A stretch of DNA of 64,000 nucleotides from Mycolicibacterium sp. TY81 (GCF_018326285.1 NZ_AP023362.1:3968001-4032000), one strand, 5' to 3'; numbered from the stretch's first letter, positions 34,573 to 44,726 are shown. Numbers and translations: made by a program. The notes: generated from the letters alone by a model not told the origin.

Positions 34573-35349
34573 TCAGGGCAGTTCAAACGGCAGCTTCACC
34601 CCGGCGTGGGCCAGGCAGTGGGTGCAGGTCCGTTCGACCGGGACGGTCGCCAGGGCCTGCTGCACCAGCGCCTTGAACATGGGGGTGTTGCGCTCGAACT
34701 CCGCGAAGACGTCGACGGTGGTGACACCGGCGCCGGCCTCGATGCCCGCGTCCAGGTCGGTCACCAAAGCGATTGCCGCATAACACATCTCGAGTTCACG
34801 GGCCAGCACGGCCTCGGGGTAGCCGGTCATGTTCACCAACGTGAACCCCTGGGCCGCGAACCACTGGCTCTCGGCGCGGGTGGAGAACCGGGGCCCCTGG
34901 ATGACCACCATGGTGCCGCCGTCGATGACGCCCGGCTGCTCGGCGGCCACGGCGCGCAGCGTCGGACAGTACGGATCGGCGAAGCCGACGTGGATACCGC
35001 CGGCGTCGAAGTAGGTGTCCTCGCGGCTGCGGGTGCGGTCCACCAGCTGGTCGGGCACGATCACGGCGCCGGGGCCGAGATCCGCGGTCAGGCTGCCGAC
35101 GGCGCACGGGGCGAAAATCCGCCGCACCCCGAGCTTGCGCAGCGCCCACATGTTGGCGCGGTACGGCACCGTGTGCGGCGAGTACTCATGCTTGAGCCCG
35201 TGCCGTGGCAGGAACGCCACCTCGTGCCCGCCGACGGCCCCGATGGTGACCGGCGCGCTCGGCGTGCCGTAGGGCGTGTCGACGGTGACGGTGCGCGCGT
35301 CGTCCCCGAAGAACGTGTAGAAACCGCTACCGCCGATGACTCCCAGCAT
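34573..35349 (-). CDS. mtnP: S-methyl-5'-thioadenosine phosphorylase
   Basis: A 258-residue member of the PNP/MTAP phosphorylase family (Rv0535-like). GVIGGSGFY is the phosphate-binding N-terminus, LPRHGLKHEYSPHTVPYRAN is the family signature, and NMTGYPEAVLARELEMCYA contributes the sugar/base site. It salvages methylthioadenosine, producing adenine and methylthioribose-1-phosphate. The TEGYPE-like region reads TGYPE, favouring MTA over plain inosine. It stands 49 bp after the flavoprotein gene start and 3 bp downstream of the small acidic protein gene, so the latter may be in one transcript with it. Confidence 0.92.
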   Translation of the reverse strand: MLGVIGGSGFYTFFGDDARTVTVDTPYGTPSAPVTIGAVGGHEVAFLPRHGLKHEYSPHTVPYRANMWALRKLGVRRIFAPCAVGSLTADLGPGAVIVPDQLVDRTRSREDTYFDAGGIHVGFADPYCPTLRAVAAEQPGVIDGGTMVVIQGPRFSTRAESQWFAAQGFTLVNMTGYPEAVLARELEMCYAAIALVTDLDAGIEAGAGVTTVDVFAEFERNTPMFKALVQQALATVPVERTCTHCLAHAGVKLPFELP

Positions 35350-35352
35350 CCG

Positions 35353-35661
35353 TTATTCGGCGTCGGTCTTGGGGGTATCCACGGTCTCCGGCGTCACGGC
35401 CGTGACGGGCGTCGGCGCGGGCGCCGCCACGTCGTCGTCCTCGATATCCTCGGCCTCGTCCTGTTCCAGCTGCGCGCGGGCCCGCCGGGCGCCGTCGCGG
35501 ATCTCGAATGCGTCGGTGGCCAGGGCGCCGATGGAGCTCGCCACGTCCTTGACGGCGGTGACGACGATGTTCATGACCTCGCCGACGGTGCCTGCGACGG
35601 CTTCGACGGATTCCTGCACGACATCTTTGCGAATCTCGTTCTTGCTGAGCCGATCCTTCAT
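35353..35661 (-). CDS. small acidic-tailed protein of unknown function
   Basis: A 102-residue protein with a helical N-terminal half (IRKDVVQESVEAVAGTVGEV, then VKDVASSIGALATDAFEIRDG) resembling amphipathic helices. An acidic segment EQDEAEDIEDDD and a Thr/Pro tail follow. No signal peptide or membrane helix is clear. It is 3 bp from mtnP and 35 bp from the divergent menA. No family recognised. Confidence 0.7.
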   Translation of the reverse strand: MKDRLSKNEIRKDVVQESVEAVAGTVGEVMNIVVTAVKDVASSIGALATDAFEIRDGARRARAQLEQDEAEDIEDDDVAAPAPTPVTAVTPETVDTPKTDAE

Positions 35662-35696
35662 GCCGATAAGTGTAGGGGCGTGGGACGATTGCGCGC

Positions 35697-36572
35697 GTGG
35701 CCAGTCTTTCGCAGTGGATAGAGGGCGCCCGACCGCGGACCCTCCCGAATGCCGTCGCTCCCGTGCTGGCAGGTACCGGTGCCGCCGCCTGGGTCGGCGG
35801 TGAGGTGTGGTGGAAAGCGGCTCTGGCCCTTGTGGTTTCGATATCGCTGATCATCGGGGTCAACTACGCCAACGACTACTCCGACGGCATCCGCGGCACC
35901 GATGACGACCGGTCCGGGCCGGTGCGCCTGGTCGGGGCCAGGTTGGCCTCCCCGCAGGCGGTGCTCGCGGCGGCCGTGATCAGCCTGTCCATCGGCGCCG
36001 GTGCCGGCCTGGCGCTCGCGCTGGTCAGTCAGCCGTGGCTGATCGCCGTCGGCGCGGCGTGCATCGCCGGCGCCTGGCTGTACACCGGCGGCACCAACCC
36101 GTACGGCTATCGCGGGCTCGGCGAGGTCGCGGTGTTCGTGTTCTTCGGGCTGGTCGCCGTGCTCGGCACGCAGTACACGCAGGCCCTGCGGGTCGACTGG
36201 GTGGGACTCGTGCTCGCCATCGCGGTCGGGTCCTTGTCGTCGGCGGTGCTGGTGGCCAACAACCTTCGCGACATCCCCACCGATCAGGTCTCGGGCAAGA
36301 TCACGCTCGCGGTGCGGCTCGGCGACGCCCGCACCCGCCAGCTGTTCCAGGTGCTGACGCTGCTGCCGTTCGTGCTGACCGCGGTCCTGACGTTCGCGAC
36401 CCCCTGGTGCCTCATCGGCTTCGCGGCGGCACCGCTGGCGGTCCGCGCGGCCAAGCCCGTGCGCTCAGGCCTCGGCGGTCGCGAGCTGATCCCCGTGCTC
36501 AAGGACACCGGGCTGACGATGCTGGTGTGGGCCGCCCTGATCACCGCGGTGCTGGTGGCGGTCAAGCCCTAG
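35697..36572 (+). CDS. menA: 1,4-dihydroxy-2-naphthoate polyprenyltransferase MenA
   Basis: A 291-residue UbiA-family membrane prenyltransferase with about eight to nine helices that joins the naphthoate ring to the isoprenoid tail, giving demethylmenaquinone. The first Asp-rich motif is [20 protein letters not shown] and the second appears as [37 protein letters not shown] at the N-terminus is typical of MenA. The start is GTG at 35697. It is separated from the other men genes here, as in M. tuberculosis, and converges on a DUF4229 gene. Confidence 0.95.
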   Translation: MASLSQWIEGARPRTLPNAVAPVLAGTGAAAWVGGEVWWKAALALVVSISLIIGVNYANDYSDGIRGTDDDRSGPVRLVGARLASPQAVLAAAVISLSIGAGAGLALALVSQPWLIAVGAACIAGAWLYTGGTNPYGYRGLGEVAVFVFFGLVAVLGTQYTQALRVDWVGLVLAIAVGSLSSAVLVANNLRDIPTDQVSGKITLAVRLGDARTRQLFQVLTLLPFVLTAVLTFATPWCLIGFAAAPLAVRAAKPVRSGLGGRELIPVLKDTGLTMLVWAALITAVLVAVKP

Positions 36573-36583
36573 CCCGAGCGGCG

Positions 36584-36901
36584 TCAGTCGCCGGCGGAAT
36601 CCTCGCCGTGCAACCGGGCCTGCAGCTGCTCGCGCTCGGCGCGGCGACGCTCGTCGACGGCGGCGATCCCGGCGGTGGCCCGGCGGCGCAGCGGAGCGAA
36701 CAGCCAGATGCCCAGCGGCATGCCGAGAACCAGCGCGAACAGCAGCGCCACCATGGCCGGGAAATCACGGATACCCAGCAACGCGACGACACCGAAGATC
36801 GCGCCGGCAATCACCGCTACCAGCAGCAGGCGGGCGAGCGCGTAGAGAAAAACGTCGAGCAGCAAACGTGGCATGGACGGGGTGGCGGGCGCATCAGACA
36901 C
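36584..36901 (-). CDS. DUF4229 small membrane protein (Rv0531-like)
   Basis: A 105-residue protein with two hydrophobic segments (LLLVAVIAGAIFGVVALLGI and MVALLFALVLGMPLGIWLF) and a charged, Arg/Glu-rich C-terminal helix. This fits DUF4229. No function is known. It converges on menA (11-bp gap) and is divergent from a 47-residue membrane protein gene. Confidence 0.8.
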   Translation of the reverse strand: MSDAPATPSMPRLLLDVFLYALARLLLVAVIAGAIFGVVALLGIRDFPAMVALLFALVLGMPLGIWLFAPLRRRATAGIAAVDERRRAEREQLQARLHGEDSAGD

Positions 36902-36950
36902 CGCACGAGTTTACCGACGGACGCGTATATTCGAATAAAGGAGGTTTTAC

Positions 36951-37094
36951 GTGCAGTTCCTGCTCCTGATCACGCTGCTGGCGCTGTTGGCCTACGTGGG
37001 CTGGCGCGCCACTCGCGCCACGGCCGCGCGGCCGACCACGCGCGTCATCGGCCCGGATGACGATCCGGAATTCCTGCGCCGGCTCGGTTCGTAG
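36951..37094 (+). CDS. 47-residue single-pass membrane protein
   Basis: A short frame starting with GTG at 36951, preceded by a near-perfect ribosome site AAAGGAGG 7 bases upstream. It encodes one hydrophobic helix (QFLLLITLLALLAYVGWRA), then a basic and acidic tail ending in PEFLRRLGS. Strong initiation signals and good codon usage argue for a real gene, probably like Rv0530A in M. tuberculosis. It ends 7 bp before the end of the convergent MinD-like gene and next to the cytochrome c maturation genes, but its role is unknown. Confidence 0.75.
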   Translation: MQFLLLITLLALLAYVGWRATRATAARPTTRVIGPDDDPEFLRRLGS

Positions 37095-37101
37095 CGACTC
37101 T

Positions 37102-38178
37102 CTACAGCGACAGCGGAAATCCGTCGGCGACGGCCACGGCCAGTTCCAGCAACGCATCCCTGGTGTCCGGCCGAAGCCGGTCCAGACTGACCTCGGCACC
37201 CTCCTCCAGGTGCGGGTCGAACGGCACCACCTGCACCGCCCGGCACCGGCGGCCGAAATGGTCGACCACCTTGCGCAGATCGACCTTGCCGGAGCGCGGA
37301 CGCACGGCATTGACCACCGCGACGGCGTTGCGCACCAGTTCCTGATGACCATGGGCGTCGAGCCAGTCGAGCGTCGCCGCGGCACTACGGGCGCCGTCGA
37401 CCGAGCCTGAGCTGATCACGACGAGCACGTCGGCGTGCGCGAGCACCGCACCCATGGCCGAATGCAGCATGCCGGTGCCACAGTCCGTCAGCACCAGCCG
37501 GTAGTACGGCTCCAGTACCGCCAGCGTGCGGGCGTAATCCTCGGAGCTGAACGCCTCCGACACCGCCGGGTCGCTCTCCGAGGCCAGCACCTCGAGCTGG
37601 CTCTCACCGCGCGAGGTGTAGTTGCGGACATCGCTGTAGCTGGAGATGCCCTCGGCATCGCGCAGGAGATGACGGACCGTCGCCGGCGTCTCCAGCGGCA
37701 CCTTCTGGCTGAGGGTGCCGCGGTCGGGGTTCGCGTCCACCGCGATGACGCGGTCCCCACGGATCGACGCGAACGTCGCCCCCAGCGTCGCGGTGATGGT
37801 CGTCTTCCCGACGCCGCCCTTGAGGGACAGCACCGCGATCCGGTAGCAGTCTCGCAGCGGGCGGTTGATCTGCGCGGTCAACCGGGCGCGGTGCAGGGTC
37901 TTGGGGCTGTCACCGGGATTGAGCAGCGTGCCGGTCGCGTAGTAGAGCGCCTTGCGCCAGCCGGTCGACGGTGCGCGGCTCGGCCGGCTCAGCAGCGCGA
38001 CCGTGGCGGGGTCCAGGCTCCGCGGCTTCGCGGGTGTCGGCGCCAGGACCGGTGTCACGGCATGCGCGATGACGATGCGGGCCTCCGGCGCCGCGGTTGG
38101 CGTGGCGGCAGCGACGGGATCGGCCGGGTCCTTGAACCGGCCCTGGGCGCGGAATGAAGGCACGATCAGCCCCGACAT
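37102..38178 (-). CDS. MinD/ParA-like ATPase (Rv0530-like)
   Basis: A 358-residue P-loop ATPase of the MinD/ParA class. A Pro/Ala-rich N-terminus of about 130 residues precedes the deviant Walker A LKGGVGKTT, and a VIAVDANPDRGTLS switch region and LVLTDCGTGMLHSAM follow. Similar proteins in mycobacteria are found in ESX loci and as Rv0530. Partner and role are not known. The ATG at 38178 lies 8 bp downstream of ccsA, so it is the tail of the cytochrome maturation operon. A longer frame into ccsA is a shadow. Confidence 0.85.
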   Translation of the reverse strand: MSGLIVPSFRAQGRFKDPADPVAAATPTAAPEARIVIAHAVTPVLAPTPAKPRSLDPATVALLSRPSRAPSTGWRKALYYATGTLLNPGDSPKTLHRARLTAQINRPLRDCYRIAVLSLKGGVGKTTITATLGATFASIRGDRVIAVDANPDRGTLSQKVPLETPATVRHLLRDAEGISSYSDVRNYTSRGESQLEVLASESDPAVSEAFSSEDYARTLAVLEPYYRLVLTDCGTGMLHSAMGAVLAHADVLVVISSGSVDGARSAAATLDWLDAHGHQELVRNAVAVVNAVRPRSGKVDLRKVVDHFGRRCRAVQVVPFDPHLEEGAEVSLDRLRPDTRDALLELAVAVADGFPLSL

Positions 38179-38186
38179 CTGGTGGC

Positions 38187-39155
38187 TCAGCCGACGCCGG
38201 CGTACGAGTGCAGGCCGACGGTCACCAGGTTGATGAAGAACAGGTTGAACACCATCGCGACGAAGCCGACGACGTTGATCCACGCGGCCTTCTTGTCGCG
38301 CCAGCCCGCGGTCGACCGGGCGTGCAGATAGGCGGCGTAGACGACCCAGGCGACGAACGACACCGTCTCCTTGGGGTCCCAGCCCCAGTAGCGACCCCAG
38401 GCCTCCTCGGCCCAGATGGCCCCGAAGATGACGCCGAACCCGAAGATCGGGAACGCGAAGATGGTGGTCCGGTAGGCGATGCGGTCCAGGGTCTGGGCAT
38501 CCGGCAGGCGCTGGATCATCCGGCCGAACCCGTTGTCCTGATGTGCCAGCGGCGACATCTTGAGCAGGAACAGGATGCTGGCGACGCCGGCGACCAGGAA
38601 GACGCCGGAGCCGAGGCTGACGACCGAGACGTGGATGGGCAACCAGTACGACTGCAGCGCGGGCATCACCGGCGCGGCGTTGGTGTACAGGTACTTGACC
38701 GACACCGCCAGCAGGATCAGCTCGGGCACCAGGACGAAGACCCACAGCGCCCGGTACTGCGGCTTGCGCATCACGATCGACGCTGCGACCAGCCCACAGA
38801 AGCTGGTCAGGTTGATGAACTCGTACATGTTGCCCCACGGCACGCGCATGGTGGCCAGACCGCGCAACACGATGCAGACGAACAACATGGCGATGCCGAC
38901 GTACACCAGCGCGAGCCCGACACGGCCGATGCGCTCGTCAACAGAGCGGGTGGGTGCGTCGACGATGACGCCTGGGATGGTGCTGTTCGCGCCTACGCCC
39001 GCACCGACCAGCTCTCGGGTCTCTACCTTCCGGCCACGGCTCGACGCCAGCTCGACGGCCAGCAAGACGAAAGCCAGGCACAGCACCGTCCAGGAACTGA
39101 AGAATGCCCAGTCCGAGTACCGGGCCAGGTCGATGTCGATGTGCTCTGTGTTCAT
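38187..39155 (-). CDS. ccsA: cytochrome c biogenesis protein CcsA (ResC type)
   Basis: A 322-residue membrane protein with about eight helices and the WWD-type heme-handling motif in EEAWGRYWGWDPKETVSF. Flanking His residues include one in YLHARST, and WGNMYEFINL is typical of the family. With ResB it forms the System II synthase that attaches heme to apocytochrome c outside the membrane. The ATG overlaps the resB stop as ATGA. It is called ccsB in some annotations. Confidence 0.93.
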   Translation of the reverse strand: MNTEHIDIDLARYSDWAFFSSWTVLCLAFVLLAVELASSRGRKVETRELVGAGVGANSTIPGVIVDAPTRSVDERIGRVGLALVYVGIAMLFVCIVLRGLATMRVPWGNMYEFINLTSFCGLVAASIVMRKPQYRALWVFVLVPELILLAVSVKYLYTNAAPVMPALQSYWLPIHVSVVSLGSGVFLVAGVASILFLLKMSPLAHQDNGFGRMIQRLPDAQTLDRIAYRTTIFAFPIFGFGVIFGAIWAEEAWGRYWGWDPKETVSFVAWVVYAAYLHARSTAGWRDKKAAWINVVGFVAMVFNLFFINLVTVGLHSYAGVG

Positions 39156-40759
39156 CGCTTGTCCTCAATCAACCGCTCTGTGAGCTTTTCGAACTCGTCG
39201 CCCCACCCCGAGTTGTCCGTGCGGGCCAGGCCGCCGAGCTCGACGTTGACGGTACCCGGCCCGGCCGACACGATCCGAATCCAAACCCGGCGGCGGCGCA
39301 CCACCAACGACACCAGCAGCCCGGCCATCATGGTCAGCGCGAACACGAGCACCCACACCTGCGCCGGGTCGTGCGACACCTGCACGTTGATGAACGGCAC
39401 CGCGCCGTCGAACTTGATGACGGTGCCGTCGTCCAGCTTGGTCTGCTCGCCGGCCTTGAGGTTGACGCGCGCCTGCTTGGTGAGCCGCTTCTGGTCGATC
39501 AGCCGGGGGTCGAGCGAGAACAGCGACTGCGGGCGGCCGCTGTCGAGCCCGGTGTCGCCGCGGTAGATGTCGATGGCCACCGCGGGCGCGTTCATCGCCG
39601 GGAAGCTCGAGGACAGCAGCTTGCCGTCGAGTTCGGCGGTCGGGGCGAACAGGCCCTGGATGGCGATCTGGTGCTTGCGCCGCTCGCGGTCGTCGGGATA
39701 ACTGCCGCCCGGCGGGTCGATGCGCGCGACACCCGAGGACAGCAGCGTCAGCGCGTTCTCGGGCTTCCACTGCACCGTCGACGTGCGGGTCTGGCCGTTC
39801 GGGAACGTGACGGTGAACGTCGGCGCGTAGCCGTGGCCCTGCAGGTAGATGCGCTCGCCGCCGATCCGCAGCGGGTGGTTGACCTCCAGCCGGTACGGCC
39901 GCCAGGTGCCGCTGACCAGGTCGGCGCCGTCCTGGTAGTCGATGTTCGCCGCGAATGCCGTGGCCTGCCCGCTCGGCAGGTACCGGGCGTCGAAGTCGTG
40001 GACCCGCAGGCAGCTGGGGTGCAGTGAGGTGCCGTCGACGACGTTGCCGGCGCGGAACGAGTCGAACGCGGCCGGGGAGGCCGAGCAGAATCCGGGCCCG
40101 CCGTCGGCGATGACGATGACGTTGCCCTCGTAACCGAACATCTTGCCGAACGCGATGGCCACCAGCAGGCCCAGCAGCGAGAAGTGGAAGACGATGTTGC
40201 CGAACTCGCGCAGATAGCCCTTCTCCGCCGAAATCTCGCGCGCGCCGTCGTCCAGCGTGCGGGTGGTCTGGCGCCAGCCCCTGAGGCGGGAGGCCATCCG
40301 GTCGGCGACGGCGTCTGGCTCACCGGGAACGGTGGCTTCGGCGTGCTTGGGCAGCCGTGCCAGGTTCCGCGGCGCGGGTACCGGGACGGCGCGCAGGCTG
40401 CGGACGTGCTCGATCATGCGGGGCGTCAGGCAGCCCACGAGCGAGATGAACAGCAGCACGTAGATCGAGGTGAACCAGAAGCTCGAGAACACCGAGAAGG
40501 CCTGCACCTTGTCGAGCCACGGCCCGATCGTCGGATGCTGCGCCAGGTATTCGTCGACCTTGCCGGCGTTGAGCGAACGCTGCGGCAGCAGCGCACCCGG
40601 GATGGCGCCGAGCGCCAGCAGGAACAACAGCACCAGGGCAGTGCCCATCGACGTCAGCGTCCGCCAGGTGTTGCGGAACAGTGCGACCACCCGGGAGAGC
40701 GGGCCGGGGCGGCGGGTCTCGCCGCCCGACACGGCGTCGGGCGCGGAAACGTCGGTCAT
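39152..40759 (-). CDS. resB: cytochrome c biogenesis protein ResB
   Basis: A 535-residue partner of CcsA. Three N-terminal hydrophobic helices (around [20 protein letters not shown] and [18 protein letters not shown], then [20 protein letters not shown]) are followed by a large external domain and a last helix near [14 protein letters not shown]. It holds and passes heme and reduced apocytochrome. The ATG at 40759 overlaps the ccdA stop (ATGA). An extension to 40819 is rejected. Confidence 0.93.
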   Translation of the reverse strand: MTDVSAPDAVSGGETRRPGPLSRVVALFRNTWRTLTSMGTALVLLFLLALGAIPGALLPQRSLNAGKVDEYLAQHPTIGPWLDKVQAFSVFSSFWFTSIYVLLFISLVGCLTPRMIEHVRSLRAVPVPAPRNLARLPKHAEATVPGEPDAVADRMASRLRGWRQTTRTLDDGAREISAEKGYLREFGNIVFHFSLLGLLVAIAFGKMFGYEGNVIVIADGGPGFCSASPAAFDSFRAGNVVDGTSLHPSCLRVHDFDARYLPSGQATAFAANIDYQDGADLVSGTWRPYRLEVNHPLRIGGERIYLQGHGYAPTFTVTFPNGQTRTSTVQWKPENALTLLSSGVARIDPPGGSYPDDRERRKHQIAIQGLFAPTAELDGKLLSSSFPAMNAPAVAIDIYRGDTGLDSGRPQSLFSLDPRLIDQKRLTKQARVNLKAGEQTKLDDGTVIKFDGAVPFINVQVSHDPAQVWVLVFALTMMAGLLVSLVVRRRRVWIRIVSAGPGTVNVELGGLARTDNSGWGDEFEKLTERLIEDKR

Positions 40760-41526
40760 ATCGGGAGCCTCACGTTGCTGACGAAGGCGTCGCGCACCCA
40801 GGACGTGAAGTCGTTCCACACGCCGGTGACCAGCGCGGTGCCGACGACGATCAGCAGCAGGCCGCCGAAGATCTGGATGGCGCGGGTGTGCCGGCGCAGC
40901 CAGCCCAGGCCCTGCACGGCGCGGGCCGACCCGAAGGCCAACAGCACGAACGGAATGCCGAGACCCAGGCAGTACGCGATCACCAGCGCGATGCCCCGGG
41001 CGACGCTGGCGCCGTCACTGGCCGAGGCCACCGCGATGACGCCGGTGAGCGTCGGGCCCAGGCACGGGGTCCAGCCCAGCCCGAACACCGCGCCCAGCAA
41101 GGGGGCGCCGACGACCGTCGACACCTGGCGCGGCGTGAACCGCACCTGACGCTGCAGCGCCGGCACGAGCCCGATGAACACGAGGCCCATCAGCACCGTG
41201 ACGACGCCGCCGATGCGTTGCAGCAGAAGCTGATTGGCGATGAGGGTCGTGGTCAGTCCGAGCACGGCGACCGCGCCCATGAGGAACACCGCGGTGAAGC
41301 CCGCGACGAACAACGCCGCCGCGCCGGCCACGCGCCAGCGGGCGGTACGCACTTTCGTCGTGCCCTCGGTGTCGTCCACCCCGACCACCGCGGCCAGATA
41401 CGACAGGTACCCGGGCACCAGTGGCACCACGCACGGCGACGCGAACGACACCAGCCCGGCGAGCACGCTCACCCCGAGGGCCACCAAAAGCGGTCCGGCT
41501 GCGGCGGTTTCGGCGAAGGAGGTCAT
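40756..41526 (-). CDS. ccdA: cytochrome c biogenesis thiol transporter CcdA
   Basis: A 256-residue membrane protein with six helices and the redox Cys pair, one in [20 protein letters not shown] and the other in [12 protein letters not shown]. It carries reducing power across the membrane to the TlpA/ResA-like thioredoxin encoded just upstream. The ATG overlaps the stop of that gene, so the pair is translated together. Confidence 0.94.
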   Translation of the reverse strand: MTSFAETAAAGPLLVALGVSVLAGLVSFASPCVVPLVPGYLSYLAAVVGVDDTEGTTKVRTARWRVAGAAALFVAGFTAVFLMGAVAVLGLTTTLIANQLLLQRIGGVVTVLMGLVFIGLVPALQRQVRFTPRQVSTVVGAPLLGAVFGLGWTPCLGPTLTGVIAVASASDGASVARGIALVIAYCLGLGIPFVLLAFGSARAVQGLGWLRRHTRAIQIFGGLLLIVVGTALVTGVWNDFTSWVRDAFVSNVRLPI

Positions 41527-42134
41527 GCCTTGCCCTCTTTGGCGAGCCGCTCGACGACGGGCTTGAGGTCGTCGGCCAGCAGCTCCCGCAGGAACACCGC
41601 GGCCACCCGGTGCTGACGGTCCAGCACCAGCGTCGACGGGATGACCGTCGTCGGGTACTTGCCGCCGAACGCGATCATGGTGCGCATCGCCGGGTCATAG
41701 ATGGACGGGAACGTCACCTTGTGGTCGACGATGAAGTCGACGGCGGCCTGCCGGTTGTTGTCGCGCACGTCGATGCCCAGGAACGCGACGCCCTGCGCCT
41801 TGGTCTGCTCGTACACCCTCTCCAGCTCGGCGATCTCCGAGCGGCACGGGCCACACCACTGCCCCCACACGTTGATCACCACGACCTGGCCGGAAAAGTC
41901 GTCCAGGGACAGGGTTTTCGACGGGTCGGTGAGCGACGGCCCGCGCACCGCGCCCGGCTTGCCGCGGCTCGCCGGCGGGTCGTAGAAGATGTCGGTCTTG
42001 CCGCCGGGCGCCACGAATTCGAAGGTGCCGCCCTGCGCGACGGCGTCGTCACCGGTGGAGCAGCCGACGAGCAGCACGGCCGTCGTCAGGACGGCCGCCA
42101 TCACTGCCCCGGCGCGGGCCACCAGCGAAGTCAC
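41523..42134 (-). CDS. TlpA/ResA-like thioredoxin lipoprotein (Rv0526-like)
   Basis: A 203-residue lipid-anchored thioredoxin with a signal peptide ending in lipobox LVGC. The active site is WGQWCGPC, and a cis-Pro is expected near VIPST. It should reduce the CXXCH cysteines of apocytochrome c, receiving electrons from CcdA. The GTG at 42134 overlaps the phosphatase stop (GTGA). The 42386 frame start is rejected because it runs over the phosphatase gene. Confidence 0.92.
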   Translation of the reverse strand: MTSLVARAGAVMAAVLTTAVLLVGCSTGDDAVAQGGTFEFVAPGGKTDIFYDPPASRGKPGAVRGPSLTDPSKTLSLDDFSGQVVVINVWGQWCGPCRSEIAELERVYEQTKAQGVAFLGIDVRDNNRQAAVDFIVDHKVTFPSIYDPAMRTMIAFGGKYPTTVIPSTLVLDRQHRVAAVFLRELLADDLKPVVERLAKEGKA

Positions 42135-42739
42135 TGTCCGGCCAGCTCCGAGTATCCCCAGCCGACCATCTGGTCGCCATGGAAGTAGAACGACGTCACC
42201 GACGCCAGGTTGCACATCCGCTTGGTCGGGAAGTGGTGCAGGTTCTTGCCGAGCATGGCGCGACGCAGCGTCTCCACCGGCAGCTGATGGCTGACGCACA
42301 CCGCCTCGTGCCCCATGCCCTTGACCCGCGCCCGGTCCACGGCGGCCGTCATGCGCGCCGCGATGTGCTTGTACGGCTCGCCCCACGACGGGGTCTTCGG
42401 GTCACGCAGGTGCCACCAGTTCCGCGGGTCGCGCAGCGCGCCGTCACCCGGCGAGACCCGCTGTCCCTCAAACACATTCGTCGACTCGATGAGCTCGGGA
42501 TCGGTGTCGATCGGCAGGCCGTGGCGGGCCGCGATGGGCGTCGCGGTCTCCTGCGCGCGCTCCAGCGGCGAGGCCACGACGTAGACGATGTCGCGCTCGG
42601 CCAGCCACCCGGCGACCGCCTCGGCCTGCGCCTGCCCACGCTCGGAGAGATGGAAATTGGGCTTGCGGCCGTACAGGATCTTGTCCGGGTTGTGCACCTC
42701 GCCGTGCCGCATCACGTGCACGATCGTCTTGTCGGTCAT
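42131..42739 (-). CDS. histidine phosphatase / phosphoglycerate mutase-like protein (Rv0525-like)
   Basis: A 202-residue histidine-phosphatase-superfamily protein. The catalytic VMRHGEVHN motif is near the N-terminus, [10 protein letters not shown] follows, and the second His is in [10 protein letters not shown]. It may dephosphorylate a small phosphate ester; the mutase name is only generic. It overlaps hemL (ATGA) and the thioredoxin gene (GTGA), linking heme synthesis and cytochrome c maturation in one operon. Confidence 0.9.
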   Translation of the reverse strand: MTDKTIVHVMRHGEVHNPDKILYGRKPNFHLSERGQAQAEAVAGWLAERDIVYVVASPLERAQETATPIAARHGLPIDTDPELIESTNVFEGQRVSPGDGALRDPRNWWHLRDPKTPSWGEPYKHIAARMTAAVDRARVKGMGHEAVCVSHQLPVETLRRAMLGKNLHHFPTKRMCNLASVTSFYFHGDQMVGWGYSELAGQ

Positions 42740-44040
42740 GCGGGCTCCTGAGCTTGGGCGGCGGCCTGCGCGGCGGCGGGCAGCGCGGCGGCGATCCGGT
42801 CGAACGCAGCGTCGTCGAGTGCGGCCGAGACGAACCAGGTTTCGAAGGCGCTGCACGGCGGGTAGACCCCGGCGTCCAGCAGGGCGTGGAAGAACGCCGG
42901 GTAGCGCCAGGTCTCGGTGGCCTTCGCGGTTTTGAAGTCGACGACGTCCCCGTCACCGAAGAACACCGTCAGGAAGTTTCCGGCGCGCGAAATCCGGTGC
43001 GCCACAGACGCTTCGGTGAGCGCGTCGGTCAGCAGTCCGGACAACCGGTCGGCGTTGACGTCGAGGGCGCGGTAGACGGCGTCGTCCGCGGCGCGCAGCG
43101 TGGCCAGGCCCGCGGCCATCGCCACCGGGTTCCCGGACAGCGTCCCGGCCTGGTACACCGGGCCGAGCGGCGCCAGCCGTTCCATCACCTCGGCGCGCCC
43201 ACCGAACGCGGCGGCGGGCAGGCCGCCGCTCATCACCTTGCCGAAGGTGAACAGGTCGGCCGCGACCGGGTCGAGGCCGTACCAGCCGCCACGGCTGACG
43301 CGGAAGCCCGTCATCACCTCGTCGATGATGAGCAGCGCGCCGTGCTCGGCGGTGATCTGCCGCAGCGCGGCGTTGTAGCCCGCGGCCGGCGGGACGGTGC
43401 CCATGTTGCCGGGGCTGGCCTCGGTGATGACGCAGGCGATCTGGTCGCCGGCTGCGGCGAACGCCTCTCGGACCGCGTCGAGGTCGTTGTACGGCAGCAC
43501 GATGGTGTCGGCGGCGGCAGCCCCGGTGACGCCCGGCGACGACGGCAGCCCCAGCGTCGCGACGCCGGAGCCGGCGTCGGCCAGCAGCGCGTCGCTGTGG
43601 CCGTGGTAGCAGCCGGAGAACTTGATGATCTTGGGCCGGCCGGTGAAGCCGCGGGCCAGCCGGATGGCGCTCATGGTGGCTTCGGTGCCGGAGTTCACGA
43701 AGCGGATGCGCTCGACGGGAGCGACGCGGTCGATGATCTCGCGCGCCAGCTCCGTCTCGGCGGGTGTCGGGGCGCCGAACGACAAGCCGTTGACGGCGGT
43801 GGTCTGCACGGCCTCCACCACGGCGGGGTGGGCGTGGCCCAGGATCATCGGGCCCCACGAGCACACCAGGTCGACGTACCGGTTGCCGTCGGCGTCGGTG
43901 AGCCAGTAACCGTTGGCCGAGGTGATGAAGCGAGGGGTGCCGCCGACCGAGCTGAAGGCCCGCACTGGCGAGTTGACCCCGCCGGGGATCACGGTCGACG
44001 CGTCGGCGAACAGTTTCGCGGAGACGTCGGTAGAGCGCAT
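42736..44040 (-). CDS. hemL: glutamate-1-semialdehyde 2,1-aminomutase HemL
   Basis: A 434-residue class III PLP enzyme that converts GSA to 5-aminolevulinate for heme synthesis. Landmarks are [30 protein letters not shown], the PLP-phosphate region and the Schiff-base Lys in [18 protein letters not shown]. The ATG at 44040 is preferred; an upstream extension to 44076 is optional. It heads the hemL-phosphatase-tlpA-ccdA-resB-ccsA-minD cluster, consistent with coordinated heme supply and cytochrome c assembly. Confidence 0.95.
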   Translation of the reverse strand: MRSTDVSAKLFADASTVIPGGVNSPVRAFSSVGGTPRFITSANGYWLTDADGNRYVDLVCSWGPMILGHAHPAVVEAVQTTAVNGLSFGAPTPAETELAREIIDRVAPVERIRFVNSGTEATMSAIRLARGFTGRPKIIKFSGCYHGHSDALLADAGSGVATLGLPSSPGVTGAAAADTIVLPYNDLDAVREAFAAAGDQIACVITEASPGNMGTVPPAAGYNAALRQITAEHGALLIIDEVMTGFRVSRGGWYGLDPVAADLFTFGKVMSGGLPAAAFGGRAEVMERLAPLGPVYQAGTLSGNPVAMAAGLATLRAADDAVYRALDVNADRLSGLLTDALTEASVAHRISRAGNFLTVFFGDGDVVDFKTAKATETWRYPAFFHALLDAGVYPPCSAFETWFVSAALDDAAFDRIAAALPAAAQAAAQAQEPA

Positions 44041-44194
44041 GACGACCAGTGTCCCAGCCGCGCGCGAATGGACCAACTACAGGGTGTAGGAGCTGGCTCA
44101 CGCTGCGGCGGGAGATCGCGCCGATTCCGGCGGTCGCGAGGCGAGGCCCAGGTACGCATCAGGCCCGGTCAAAGTCTGCGACCGACGACCTCGA

Positions 44195-44262
44195 TGTCGC
44201 CGAATGTGCAGTCAGCGCTTCGTTTTCACGATTCTCGCGCGCTGGTTGCACATTCGGCGGCA
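44195..44262. repeat. long imperfect palindrome in an otherwise empty gap
   Basis: TGTCGCCGAATGTGCA (44195-44210) and TGCACATTCGGCGGCA (44247-44262) pair with one mismatch. The inner bases pair partly around a loop near TTCGTTTTCACG. It sits between the Ddn-like gene end (44324) and hemL start (44040), both minus strand, so it could terminate the Ddn-like transcript. Nothing else is visible in 44041-44323. Confidence 0.5.
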
Positions 44263-44323
44263 ACGGCTGACACCGGAGTGGTGCGTGGGTCTGACGCGAC
44301 GGGTGTGACCCGCGGGCCAGCCC

Positions 44324-44710
44324 TTAGTTCTGCGGCGTCAGCTTGAAGACCGGGTGGTCGGCGTCATCGGGCAGCTCGCGCCAGTACTGGTCGACGACCT
44401 TGCCGGCCAGCGGCCGGTACGCCGCGATGATCGGCGCCCGGTCCGCGACCGGAATCTCGCTGGCCAGGTAGTTCGCCTTGCCCAGCGCGACCACCGGGTT
44501 CTCCCGGACGTTCTTCACCCACGCCGACTCACCCCGCGTCGACACCAGGTACTTCACCCCGTCCACCTCCGGCACCACGACCGGGATGCGCTGCGGCACG
44601 TGGTTGGAGCTGCGGGTGACCGTCAGGGTCTGGCTCCCGCCGATGCCGGTCAGCCGCGCGATGGGGTTGAAGACATGGACGACGAACCACGGCGGCTTGA
44701 GGTAGGCCAT
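44324..44710 (-). CDS. deazaflavin (F420)-dependent nitroreductase family protein
   Basis: A 128-residue Ddn-like protein with FNPIARLTGIGGSQTLTVTRS, RIPVVVPEVDGVKYLVSTRG and SAWVKNVRENPVVAL, where F420 phosphates bind in relatives. Unlike the copy at 23488, it lacks a PGRKSG loop and has SSNHVPQRIP at the equivalent position. Probably an F420-binding reductase of unknown substrate. It lies 16 bp after the aminotransferase gene on the same strand. Confidence 0.8.
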   Translation of the reverse strand: MAYLKPPWFVVHVFNPIARLTGIGGSQTLTVTRSSNHVPQRIPVVVPEVDGVKYLVSTRGESAWVKNVRENPVVALGKANYLASEIPVADRAPIIAAYRPLAGKVVDQYWRELPDDADHPVFKLTPQN

Positions 44711-44726
44711 GAGCCAAAGCGTATGG

